64,000 bases of DNA. It comes from Cyanoderma ruficeps (taxonomy: Eukaryota > Chordata > Aves > Passeriformes > Timaliidae). Shown piece by piece: positions 49,087 to 61,567 of this stretch. The stretch's first letter is position 1. Every line of letters starts with the position of its first letter. The notes under the pieces were generated by a model. It had not been told where the DNA came from. It was given only the letters and a program-made list of their open reading frames with translations, and searched no databases. Location of the stretch: NCBI GenBank assembly GCA_008694505.1, contig VZDJ01006028.1:806001-870000 (forward strand), written 5' to 3'. The position numbers were made by a program, and so were the translations under genes.

Positions 49087-52000
49087 GTAAGTGATTTCTC
49101 CTGCGGATACTATCACTGGATCTTAAGCAACCCTGCAGGGAAGATTTAACTTCATTTTTAAATACTAGTCTAATTATCCCTACAGAGTAAATTGCATGGT
49201 ATTTAGTTTGACTACTTTGAAAGCCTAAGATCTGAGACTGCTTTGCAGCAATTTAAAATTTGCATTTGCAGGGAGTTATTTAAACCAGATGTTTAACCAC
49301 TAAATTTCTTTTGTATCTCAACTTTTCACCTAGATATCCCATATGAATACATTGAGACAAATGGCAATTATTGTTATACAGCAGATAGATGCTATTAATA
49401 TTAAAATCATAGAAATATCTCAACTTTAGTCAGTGAATTTTTCACTGACTAAAGTCAGTGTAAAAGTACCGTGTTTTCACGGTAAGGATTTCTGCACCAC
49501 AATATATAGAACATGACATACAATGTTTGGTAAGATGAAAGTAAAAGCAACAGTAGAAGATGACTGACCTCCTTTAAAGAGGGAAGCATACAAGTATTCC
49601 CATAAGGCAGTGTTGGTAATTCTTCTAGCTGTTGAGCAGGTAATCCATGACATCAAGGGTGTAACTATCCCAGCATTTGTTAACATCAATCAGGATTGTT
49701 AACGTCAGCATAGATCTATGCTTGTAAAACAAAGATGAGAACCATGACCAAAGGGAATCTCCTGTCTCATTCGGAGTTTTAAGTGTTGGGAAGTATTTGG
49801 GGGCTATTACTCACTGACCCTGGAATCAACTAGAAGAAACACAATGGAGTTTTTTCTTTTAAAGTACACTATGGAGAAATGCCAGCTCTTTTCCTCAAGG
49901 CTCTCATTCTTCTAATCCATCCTTAAGAGGAAATCAATAGTTTCTCTCAGAGGTTTTCAAGCATGTCTCCCATGCAGGTGGAAAGAAAAAAGAAGAAACA
50001 ACTTGTTTCAAAAAACAGAGATACTGAGAAACTTCAATAGTCTGCAGACCTATCATCTTTCTTAATAGACTTGCTGTTTTCAAAGAAAAAAGAATCATCC
50101 CATCTCAGAAATACTTACCTCATCATTATGACTCACCTTTAAAAAATCTTTGCCTTCCCACATCATCCTCTGTCACCAGGCTAGATAAATCAACAACTGA
50201 AACAATGCCCTCCTGCTTCCCTTCATTTTTAAACCATTCTAAATGGTATGAATGTTCTAACCAAAACATCACACGACAGCCTCTTTATTCCTGTACAGAA
50301 AGGAAAGCTCAAAGGTCTTCAAGCTGTTAATAATAAAGCCCTAAAAATAGAAACCACAGATTTTATTTTTTTTTTAATAAAAACTAAGTGGCAGAATTTA
50401 TAGTAATTGAGTAATCCTTTGCAACTCTGAAATAATTTTCTAACTCAACACTTCTGACCTAGTAATGAATACTAATGTCATTTGCCCCTTAATTCTTCAG
50501 GTCAAAAGTATAAGGTTCATTATTTTATTTTTTTAGAGAAGTGTAGTCTCAGAGACTTGTAACATTAAAATCCTAAACCCTTAGTGATGCTTAAGGAAAA
50601 ATGTTGACATGCAGTACAAATAAAGGTAAATATAATTAGATATAGGCTGTGTTTTTTCTCTTCTCCATAAAAGTTATTGCTGCTTTTCTAATGTCCTTCT
50701 AAAAGAAGAAAGTGGAAAGTCAAGATAAGGAAACAGGGGTGTAGAAGGAGAAATGAACTGGAAGTACACAATAAGAGCTATTTTGCAATGTTATATCTTC
50801 TGTGAATTTTTATATGAAATCTCTGAGAGCCTTGAAAAGGAAAAGCTTTTATTGTTAAAGAGTTAATATACTATTCAAAAGATATGCCTGTCTTGGTTTC
50901 CATCTGAAAAAAAATCTCATTAAAGCTTCTGAATGCATATTTTGCTTCATTTTGGATGACCAGCTTTTATCTAAATGGTGCTGTGAATTTCAGTAGAATG
51001 GTCATTATTGTAAAGAAGTTCGCAAGTTCAAGGTCCAGTTCTGAGAAAGAACAAGAATCAAACTGGAAAGCAAAATATGGTACTTCATATTCTGGTTTAT
51101 CAGACAGTTTAGTCTGGGGGTATGGGAGGTCTGGCCCTTAGTGGGTAAGATTCATAAATCAATGTTCAGGTTTTCAACAGTGAACCATACTGTATCTAAA
51201 TGAAGGATTCTGTGCTGCTCCCAGCATTAAAATGAGATAGTAAAGTTGTTGGACATGGCGAATAAAACGAAGCAACAGTGTTGAAAGGATTTTTTTGCCC
51301 TTGAGACTTATGTTATTTTTCCCTCTTAACTATGTTTGGTGTCTGAAAATGCACTCAGATGTGTAATTGCTTTGTGTTTTCCTCAAGATGGGTTTTTAAT
51401 TTAAAATTATTCATACATAAGGCTAAACAACTTGGAAGGGAATAATTTTGCTTCCAAATGTTTTTGTCCAAATGTATCTTAAATGTTGATCTTATTCAGA
51501 AGCGTGTTCCCTGTTTCTGCAGAAATCTGCATATGTGCCTTCCCGGGGCTTTGTACACCTTCCAGGAAGCAATGATGTTACAGCACTCTTTCTGAGAACG
51601 CGTGACCTGGCGTGCTTTTGAAAAGGGATTGAAAGTCTCTAGCAGATGGGCTAGTGCTTCAAAATTTTGATTCTGAAGGAGAATCTATGGAAGGCAATAA
51701 AAGCTCTTCATGATACCTTTCTTTACTAAGGATGTGCTTCTCTAAATTTTCATTACCATCAAGTAAACAGATAGTAGTAAAAGAATTAAACCAGAGACAT
51801 TATTTCTCCATGCTTTCAAAGCAATCTTGAATTTCACATCATAATGTGCTTTTTATGAATTCTTGTGTTTTGTCTGGCTTTTGTGGTGCAGTAGAATGCT
51901 ACTATCTTGTGCTGCTGTTCTGTTACTGACATTTTCTTTGAGAAACCTCTGACTGTGTGTCAGAGGTATCACAAATTAGAAGCAATATCAGGACCAACTT

Positions 52001-53200
52001 GTAGTTAATTGACAAGACATGAAATTATGCTGAGAATCCATATTGTCCATTGAATTAGAAAAAGTTTGCCAAATATGGCAGCTGAAGGGAGAACTATGTG
52101 GGTTTTTTCCCATGTTGTAGCTGATTATGAAAAATTATTTTTATATGTGCTTTTTGAACATAAAACTATACAAAAACAACAACAGAAAAACAACAGCACA
52201 GAAAGATAAAACAATAATTATCTGAAAGAAAAGAAAAAAAAACCCAAAAGGAAAAAATCTCAAATTTGTTTTTGAAGTATAATGGAAAGACACTGGTGCA
52301 TTTCCATTTGCAGTAACACCTCAAGAAAATAGGACTGGAGACAGGGAACATGAAGATGAAGCAGAACAGGTGTTGTGAACAGTAAAATTGATCACCATGG
52401 CTCAAAAAAGCATAATAGACAAAAGCATTCCATAAATGTTTATTTTATATTGCCATGAGAATCACGTACTGACATGAAGCCTCTCTCTCACTTTGCTGCA
52501 GCAGCAAACATTCCCAAAGAGCATGCTGAAATCCAAATTGTTATTCATCTCTCAGGCCAAGATGCATACTTCCCTCTGTTTTAGGTCCTTAACATCAAAT
52601 AATGTATGTCCCTAAAAAAGAGTTCAAGCTAATGAAAACAAATCTAGAAGACTCGATTTTAAATTTTGCCCCTTACCTGAATAAAAGAAGATTTAAATTC
52701 AGTGTGTAAATTTATTATCTTATACTGTACTTACAAAAATTTCAAATCCCTGTTGACTGAAAATTCTGACATTTTAAATCTTGCTTTAATTCTGAATGAA
52801 AAGAAACCCAACATTAGTTGACATTTGAAAATCTATCAAGAAAAATATTTAATAGTAAAGATTTAGGATCCTCTGAAAAATTACTTCATGCTTCATTAGA
52901 GAAGCACCTGCAGCAAGACTGAAAAATTGCAACATACTCGCTTGATCCTTCCTATACAGATTTTGAAAAATATTTTCATTATCTGCTGTTGTTTGATCTT
53001 TCAGTTACAACAGACCTCTTAATGCAGCATGGGTGTCATTTTGCTGTGCTCGATGGCATTACAGTGCCTAGTGTAGTTATTCCTGAGGTGACTTCCCATC
53101 TGTTTTCTTTTGCAAAGTTCTTCACAAGGCATCATGTTTGCACTTGTGATAATGTCCGGGTGCTTTGGTCGACTTGTAATCTGTCCTGAACAAATGCATC
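49087..53200. other. AT-rich non-coding DNA, no gene seen
   Basis: Contains the paired hairpins at 49.4 kb, a small hairpin at 51945-51967 (9-bp arms, 5-nt loop) and an A/C-rich low-complexity patch at about 52170-52250. No exon, promoter or known repeat was recognised in the rest. Confidence 0.55.
49423..49484. repeat. Two adjacent perfect hairpins
   Basis: The first has 15-bp perfect arms at 49423-49437 and 49441-49455 around a TTT loop. The second has 7-bp perfect arms at 49467-49473 (TACCGTG) and 49478-49484 (CACGGTA) around TTTT. Only 11 bases separate them. Perfect arms with tiny loops suggest a young inverted duplication or a template-switch event. They lie about 340 bp downstream of the candidate exon. 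Confidence 0.82.
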
Positions 53201-53745
53201 ATTGTATATAGTGACATCCTGGGAGCTGCTTCACCGGCTAGCTTGCTCCCTGGCCACTATATCAGAGAGGCTTGGTGGGTCTGAACCTCAGGCTGAAGCA
53301 TGGTTGACGGCATGAAAGAAAGAGTGGACTCTCGCTTGGGTTTCACCTGGCTTTATTCCTCCTGGTTACCTCCATGTGCAGATGGACAAAGCAGAGTGGG
53401 CGAGCGGGCGAGAGGGCCAGAGCGAGAGCCCCGGCAGCCCCTCTGTCCTCACCTTAAGTACAGGGGGCGAATCTTGGGCAGGGGAGAACTCAGCACCAAT
53501 CCCAGGGGAGGGGGGGTCTGACCCAGAATGGGGGAACTTAACAGAACAATGAAAGAAGGTGGTACCAGGGTACCTTGTCAAATCCTAGGGCTTTTCCCCC
53601 AGAATCTTCCAGATCTTACAAGGCCGATCACAAGGGAAACACCATCGGGGGTTTTAGGGTAGGGGTGTAGGAACAAACCATTACAAACATATAACAAAAT
53701 ACACAGAACATTAGAAAACCCAAAATGCACACCGCTACAATTGTA
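53201..53745 (-). mobile_element. Solo LTR of an endogenous retrovirus
   Basis: The body at 53212-53739 (about 528 bp) starts TG and ends CA, as LTRs do, and reads in the minus direction. On that strand a TATA-like TACTTAAG lies at 53461-53454, a poly-A signal AATAAA at 53357-53352, and a T/C-rich stretch with CTCTCGCTCTGG-type sequence lies between them, giving a U3-R-U5 order of usual size. The hexamer ATTGTA occurs at 53201-53206 and 53740-53745 and may be the target-site duplication; if so, the left end of the element is a few bases further out than the TG. No internal gag, pol or env sequence and no second LTR are present, so it is a solo LTR left by recombination. Its GC content contrasts with the flanks. 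The family name is not assigned. Confidence 0.78.
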
Positions 53746-56700
53746 GACAAAAGAAGTATCTAATTTAAGTGGAAAACAGAACCCACTAATTCTGTCAGCT
53801 ACTCAGAGGCAATTTGTTATCCATATAGACTTCTTCAGCAAGTAGGTCAGAACTGTCCCAGTTTGGGTCCCCAAAATGTGTTTTCTAAGCAAATATTTTC
53901 AAAAAGTGGTAACATCTACTCTTTATTGTTAATCTTACAAAAATTCAGTGCTTCTCCATGCATTTACATAATTGACATTTGGTCATGTACTTTGAAAATG
54001 CTGAAGTTGTCTAGAATATGGATATTATATATATTTATAATATATCTGCAAGAGGTATTGATATTCATTGTTACAACTCCATGGGCCACAGTAAGTGCCC
54101 CTAAACAAAATTATACTATAATATTTTTTAAATTTGCATAAAATAATGTTTTTATAACCTTTCATAAAATCTAATACACAAATTGAGTGATGTGAAAACT
54201 AGTTCTTTTTCTTTTTTCTATACTTATTTATTTCTCTGTATATGACTGGTTTCTTTTCAGGATTGGAAGGGAGAATTCACTAAACTAAGTGCAATTGGAT
54301 TTTTTAGGCTCCTTTAAAGTCACTACTACCAGGTACTACTTGAATAAGTTTCATCTTATTTTAATATTAAAACCACCCCCCGCCATTGCATTGCTTCTGT
54401 TTCTCTCTCTTGATGTTAAAAAAAAAAAAAAAAGCCCAGGGTGATGAGCTATATCTGAAGATTGATACAGGAGAGGTCTAAAGTTAATTCAGCTGAAATG
54501 CCCAAAGTTTCAAAACTTTTTCTTGACTTGCCCTAGCATGGATGGCTTCTGTCAGAGCCTAGAAAAACTCCCTGGTGGTGTAGAGACCTTTATGGGTGAG
54601 TTTTTCAGGTGATCATACAAGATGTGTGACTGTGGTTGGAATCAGCCTGGGATGATCAGCCAGTGGATGGCTTTTTTACACACACACAGGAGAAGTGAAT
54701 TTAATACTAGATTTTTTGGTTTCTTGTTTTAGGGAACAGCAATTATTTGAACACAGGGCAGTATTCCAAAATTGTACATATTCAAATGAAACTTTTAATG
54801 CCTGCTTCAGCACAAAAATCTTAATATATTCTGTGGAACAGTATTTTTTATCTTCCTTTTCTGCAACTGTGAAAAAACAGATCTGTTTTTAAAGTTCCAG
54901 AGTGTATTTCATCTTTTTATGATCTGGGATATAATACAATGAGGAATGCTTCTTTGCTGGGATAACATTCATTGTACTTGGATGAGCAATAGGCACAAAA
55001 GGTTTGCTGCCAGAATTTCAAGAGAACATGAGATCATTGATCAGTTCCTGAATCTTGGACTGCTGAATGGGCATGATGAAAAGATGTAGTCTATCATTTT
55101 TTTGTCAGTAAGCAAACTAAAGAATTAACCATCTTAATGACTTCCATCAGCTGATAATCATAGTTATGAACAAAATATGCTACTCTACTAGTAACTTAAC
55201 CATGAATCCACTGACAGCACATAACCTGTGTGATATCGTAAATGGTGTTATGTTGCTGTAAACAAAAACATGAAATTTCAAATATAGTTTAATGCTAGGT
55301 AATTAGCATTTTAGCACTGGGAAAAATCAACAACTCATTTACCTATTTAATTATTTGGTGAAATGTATCACTGACTGAAATTGGAATATCTTTAAACATT
55401 GGAAAGAAAACCTATACTTACCTATTTTCCTAATGTAAAAATCTGTGTATTTTCTGCAAAATGTAATTATGGTCTCTTGTGTTCACAGACAACATCTTTT
55501 GAAGAACAAAGAAACAATCAAACATAAGTTCCTGGTCTTTTTCCAGAGGAAAATTTAAATTCTATTGCAATTGGGTTAATACTTTAAAAGAGTACTGAAA
55601 TTATGTGTAATCACTGTAATTTTCACATTGGTTTTGTAATATATTTTTGTAGTTCTAAATCCAAAGAAGGGGAAGAATTTTGAGACTATCCATATTCATC
55701 AAGGTTCACATCTTAGTGTGTATTTTTGAACACTGCTTTTTTATTGTTTGCTTGAGAGGTGCTAGACTAGGCTCTGAATGCTTTGAATTACTTTCAGCTA
55801 TGTTTTCAGATTTGAACTGCAATTCTTGTAAGGTTTGTGATTACTGTTTCTAGTGAAAATTAGTAAAGAAGAGTGCTACCATTCCAAGTGCTATACAAAT
55901 AATCGTATCAAAAGAAGTGCAGAAGGATTAACTTGTCACTTCAGTGCTGTAGCTTTGTCTGTTAAAATTCATATACATGAAAGGTTTTGCATTTTACAGA
56001 TGAAGGGACATACTTCTTTGACCTTGCCTTGTTTTCTGTGCAGCAAACCTGTGATGCAAAAATTCCTCACTTTTTTTTCTTCTGGGTTACCTGTAGCTCT
56101 GTTTTGTAGGCAGCTGGTAATTCACATCAACCTTTATCTATGTAATAGCATTCAATACTATCAACTCTCACTCGTATTTTGTGTATATATAAATACTGAT
56201 CTTTTGGTTTATGAACCTCAGTTTATACCAGTCTGTAATGACTGGGAAAGCTGCAACTCTGCATATGCTGCCTGGAGGAAATGGGTGTCTTCTTTAAGTT
56301 GCTGTTTTTCCCTTTGGCCCATCTCCTAAAACTGATCTCCCAGTCAGTGTAGCTAGGAGGGGTAGAGGATGCTTTCCCATCCTTTCTCATTGCTTCTTTC
56401 CTGTCAACACTTGACAGGTTTCCCCCATAAATCACTATTGACTCAATTCCTCTTTCATACCATCAATACCAGAAGTTTCCACTTCCTCTTCTACCTGCCT
56501 GCTTGAGAATAGTCTGATGGGAATCACAGGTGTGAGGCTTTTTTATCTGCCTCCTGACACAGTCCTGGGAAAAAAAGGGAGAAAGGGAGAGAACATCTCC
56601 CTGTGGCTGTCTTCCAGACACCTGAGACAAGGTGGTGAAGCTGACCTTAGAGCTGATGACAGACTTGTCAAGGCTAGGAAAAAATCTGAGATCTGCAGAG

Positions 56701-56880
56701 CACGGTGATTGCTGATCAGTAAGTGGATTTATGATAGCTTCTGCAAGAAAAGCAAAGGAATTATATTGCTGATATTTACATTGGTGAGCAACAGAAATTT
56801 TCTATATGTCGGTTATTTACAGTATCATAAGACCTAAATGGAATAATGCAATATACTTTAAACCCCATGATATATGAAAA
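53746..56880. other. AT-rich non-coding DNA, no gene seen
   Basis: Includes a poly-A run at 54418-54434 and a short CA repeat at about 54680. A 158-codon plus-strand open frame at 55853-56329 is the longest in AT-rich sequence here. Its translation is rich in Cys, Phe, Ser and Leu with no domain, as expected for chance T-rich sequence, and it is not called. Confidence 0.5.
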
Positions 56881-56882
56881 AT

Positions 56883-57060
56883 ATGCTTGTTTGTTTGGGG
56901 TTTTTGAGGGTGTCTTTTTGAGGGAGGGGAGTGTGTATGGCAGGTTTCTGTGGAGTTTGGGGTTTTTTGCCTGTTTTTTTTTTTTCTTTGGGAGAATTGG
57001 GCGGGGGGGGGATGCTTCTGGGGTTTTCTTTTGCTTTGCTTTGTTTTCCCAAAGAGAAAG
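56883..57060 (+). repeat. G/T-rich low-complexity tract
   Basis: The plus strand is almost free of A and C and carries many G runs (TTTGGGGTTTTTGAGGG, GGGAGGGG, TTTGGGGTTTTTT and a nine-G run at 57003-57011) separated by T runs. Overlapping short frames on both strands here are composition artefacts. Several G runs are close enough to form a G-quadruplex. Confidence 0.7.
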
Positions 57061-60000
57061 GGATCTGCTCTGACACTTTTTATTTGTATATCTATTTGTT
57101 TGCTTGGAAATTTGTAAAAAAAGTGTTGTTTTAAATCCTGCAATTATTTGAGGACAATCATTATTTTTAGAAGCTTGAAGCCATTAGTCTTGAATGATGA
57201 AAGCTGTTGTGGTGGTGCATTATCCCCCGCACCTTTTTCCACACCGCAATATGATCTGAGAAATACTTGTTACGTCTGTGTAACTGCTGAAAAAAATTAA
57301 ATCCAAGAATTATTGATCTGGTGACATATATGGCGTATACGTAATAACATATTAAGTATATGTAATTGGTGTGTATGCTGTAGTCCTAGTGGAGGCATTT
57401 GATTTAGCCTCTGTAGGGATAAGATTTTCCCTGATGTGCTCAAGTAACAGAATCAGGCCTTTAACTGATAAGGATTTTTAGTGGTGAGGAGCAGAGAATT
57501 CTTTATAGCTTAAGTGCTCATCATGGTGATGCTTTCCTTTTCTATCAGTTATGTTTTGGACTGAGAGTTTGTTTTTGGCCTCTTGTCTGCTGATAATATT
57601 TGTATTTATGTATGTTAACCTTCTTTAACAGTAATAACCCTATCTGTTTTATTTGTGAAGGTTCTAAGTGGCATTTTGTGTTTTTAACTCAGGCCTCAAA
57701 AGAGTTGCATATAATTTAAAAGCAATATTCAGGCTTTTAGGAACTCTTTTCTTTCATCTACATTTTAATACCCCAGTGGAAAGAAAGCATTTAAATATGT
57801 GCATTATTCACCTATTCATTACTGAAGTGTCATGTTAATAAATAATACCTATCAAAGTAAAGAGGTTTTTGCTGGTTTCTTCAGCCATTCTCAGAAAATA
57901 CTGAATGCAATTTTTCTTATGATTATATACTGAAAGCCCTTAATAGCTATAGAACTTTTCATCCTACCATGAAGATATTGCTGATACTGTATTTCATCTG
58001 TACAGCACATTAAGCACAATCATTTATGAAGACATTTCTACCAAAGTTACAGTGCAGAAAAGTATTTATGTTTGTCACAAATTGGATGATTTTGGAAAGT
58101 AAACTAAAAGGATTTTATAAATCTTCACTGCTGAAACAAAATTATTGGTCGTCTATTGTAAGATACTTTATGACTGAGGTGAGACTTTGACCCTGCACTT
58201 GGAGACAATATTAGTGGTGTAATCGCTACTACTTACTTATTGGTGAGCAAAGTTCCCTAGAAAACTAATTTCCTACTCTATTTCTTCTCAAAGTAGAAAA
58301 TTACGTTGCTGCACTACCTCATACACAGAAGGGCCGCAATTAGAGATAGTAACTGAAACAAATCTTCATGAAAAACGAATCTGAGTTCTGGAACCTGGGA
58401 TCAGTTATTTAAAGTCACAAACTGAAGAGAGAATAAACCCCATCATGATGGGAAAGGCTTGCAAAATAGGGTTCCTATTCACTGGTAGGTGAACTGAGAC
58501 TTACTGCAAGTGGGCCATTAAATTTTAATGGAATCTTCTTGTGTCTCTTACAGTAGACAAGCAATTGTCTGCTGCAGAGGATGAACTTGTTTCTGCCTTC
58601 CATTCTTTTCTCCACTCCCAAGTCATAATGGATAAACCAGCCAGATGTATTTTTGCTGTTTAAAAGACCACTCTGTATTTGTCACTGATTGAGTACTCAG
58701 AGATCATACTCAGTAGAGGGGCTGTGGCTTTTATTACTTACTGCAGGTGAGATATTTCTTCTTTGACACACTTTGATGTGATTCTTAGTAAACATGAGCT
58801 TGGATGAGCTGCTTAACATCCATCTACATGTCAGTTCCATCAGCATTCAAAGAGATAAGTAACATTTGCTTATCACTGTGTATTTTTTTGAAATCAGGGC
58901 GAAAGCTCACCATATAAAAACTTCTGAAAGTGAAGTAGGAGTCTGCTAAGGGGAAGAGCCAGGACTTATTTTGTACTTGGAAAGGTGAAGTTCTTCTCTA
59001 CGGATCTCACCATGCCTATAGAAATACTTAGGACAAATGTGTGGTATCTGATACAGATCTCACAGAACTGTAAATGAATTCTCACTTACTCATCTGCTGC
59101 CTTGCAATGTGAAAATCCAATGTATTAAAGCATCAGGAATCTACAGCAGGCTGTTCATCTGAGATTTGGATGCTGATTCATAAGCTTGTCAGCTCATTTG
59201 GAAAATCTGGCATATGTACTTCCATTTGCCCATTTGGATGCAATTTATCAGTATTTATAATTAGAGGCTCAGCTGCTTGACTGAGGCCAAAAAAGAAAAA
59301 ATAGAAATATATACCCACAGAAAAAAAATATACTGGGAAGTCAGAGACTTTTTTTATACTCTAAGATAAAAATTAGGGAAATAAAAACAAAAGGCTACAG
59401 GAAATGCTAAAATGTTTTGGAAGGAGAAGGATTAACAATACTTTCACCATCATAAAGCTTCAGTGAGCCAATTCTATGCAACTTCTCGTACAGGACATCA
59501 ATAAAGGAAGATGCCATCAAGAAAGAGGTGTTCCCTTTCTTGTTTTCCGCAATGTCTTTGATAAAGTTAGTGTATTATCTCTTTGTGATTATAGGATTTT
59601 CTATATTGCTAAAAATGCTATGCCCAAATGAAATGAAGCACCACTGCACAAGAAAATGGGAGATTTGCTTCTGACCACACTGCATCCAGCATTTCTGACT
59701 TGGCTCAGAAGAGAGGTGAATGTCAGAGAAAAGCTGAAGCCAAGATCTTGGATGTGGTTAAAAATGCAATTCCTAATCGAAAGAAACAGAGAGTCAGCAT
59801 GGCAGAAAATCCTGAAGGGAGGGATTTGACTTAAGCTGACTTATGTCTAAGCATTAAGACAGTTAAATTAGAACTTTTAAATTACCTAAGTGCTGATGCA
59901 TCCCTGCAGCGATGGCTCTGAATCATGTGGGCTGCGAGTTGAAGGTGGGAGGATGGCACTCGTGTGATGCAGTGTGTGGCACAGCTTGGGGGTAATGAAT

Positions 60001-60889
60001 CCTTTTAAGCCCTCTAGCTTGCTGAAAGCAGACTTCACAAGTGAAATTAAAAAATCTGACTATTCTGAGCTGTGATTTTCTCTTTTTCTGTACTGAATAA
60101 AGCTAACTCATACTAGCCAGACCTAGGACAACCTTGTACTGTGCTTTAAATCTGCATGCAGTAGAGAAAAACCTGGGAACCAAAGGTAGTACTGGTGTGG
60201 AAAGATAGAAAAGGAAGGGTTTGAAGAAAGAAATCCTTAGAAAAATTTCTTCAGGACTATCCAATGAGTTAATTATTACTTGTTCAGCTTTCACTTCATT
60301 TTTTAAAGAAGAAGCTGCAATGCTAATACATGTATATTTAGAATACATATGTTAACAGTCTGGTGCAACTATTTGCTAGATGCAATGATCAGAAACATTG
60401 GTTCCCAGTTCTGGTATAACTGCAAATCTTAGAAACTTTTTCACATTCATAGGAATACCAATGGGACAATGACAATTTCTGATTTCATCAACAGAAACTT
60501 TTTGGCTGTAGTTTTACTGTTCCATGCCCTGCAGGAAAAAAAAAAAAAAAGAAAAATGTTTTTTCTCTTCCTCAGTATCAAAGTAGTTGTGTAATTATCC
60601 AAACCTAACCTTAATTTGAGGGACAACAGGTTGGGTGTTTTTTTTTTCTTTCTTTATGGTTTGATAATGTTGGGATGAAGAGTACATAGTTCTTTAAAAA
60701 GACTTGGCATGAAATGACTGCCAGAAAAATATATCTTTGCTTTAAGGTGGTAGAAGCAATATTGTATGCATCCTAAGGGGCTAATAAGATAAGCTTTTGA
60801 CGTGTCAATAATCAACCACTCTAAGGGGAAATGATGAAAGCATGTCATATATCTGCATTTTCTTGAGACACAGTTTCCTTCTTAAACAA
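57061..60889. other. AT-rich non-coding DNA, no gene seen
   Basis: No gene or recognised transposable element. A poly-A run with a GAAAAA end lies at 60536-60556, and a poly-T run near 60639. Confidence 0.55.
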
Positions 60890-61567
60890 AAAGTAGTTAT
60901 GTATGATATGGGAAACATATATACATATGAAAATCCAGAGTTTTAGAAGCATATAATGTGCTTAAACAGGTGAAGGGGAGAACAGAAATATATACAGCTA
61001 ATTTAGCAATTTTGTAAAAGTAGAGAAACAAGTTTTACCAGAATACATAGGAGTGTAACTTGTAAAATAGAAACAATTAACAGAACACATAGAACTTTAG
61101 TTACTAGGTAAAGACCAGAGAGATAAGATGGATATTATTAAAATTCAGTAAAGCAGGACTTAGGTATTGTGAAGACCCGATGAAGCAGAACCAGTCGATT
61201 AAGAAACCAACAAGAACCAGGCTCCTGGTTTTGACCAGGACAAACTGACCTAGGAAATAGCCAGACTTTCACTGCACCTGCTCAGCGATGGAGGGAGACA
61301 CTTCATCAGGAAACCTCTGCCTGCAACCATCAGGAGGCATGGCACCACAGAAGACTAATAATGCGAAATGCAAGAAGGTGGAGAGTGGGCGAGAAATGGG
61401 TGGGCAGGGAGATGTGGTTTTGTAGGATCTGTGTGTATTCAAACCTGGAACCTGTCTTGACTAGGTATGCATGTATGGTGGGAAATCCCCCATACATCCC
61501 AGCTGCAATAAAACATACCTGCTTTACAATTTCAAATTGTAAAGTCCTTAGTCTGCAACTCAGTACA
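60890..61567 (+). mobile_element. Probable ERVL-type LTR (boundaries uncertain)
   Basis: The right part has the ending seen in bird ERVL LTRs as I remember them: CAGCTGCAATAAAACATACC with AATAAA at 61507-61512, then CTGCTTTAC, a hairpin at 61522-61544 (11-bp arms, single-base loop) and a possible CA end at 61566-61567. Upstream sequence (for example TGTGAAGACCCGATGAAGCA from 61170) is GC-richer than the surroundings. I could not find a matching target-site duplication or a firm left end; it may start anywhere from about 60890 to 61170. No retroviral coding sequence lies beside it. Confidence 0.5.

Noticed and set aside
53300..53581. Open frames on both strands in GC-rich sequence
   Set aside because: They lie wholly within the LTR and show no retroviral or host protein features.
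55853..56329. 158-codon plus-strand open frame
   Set aside because: The translation has no recognisable motif and looks like T-rich chance sequence. No promoter or splice support.
56630..56715. Possible exon ending at ATCAGTAAGTGG
   Set aside because: A donor-like word follows a complex purine-rich stretch, but the acceptor is weak and the peptide has no recognisable features.
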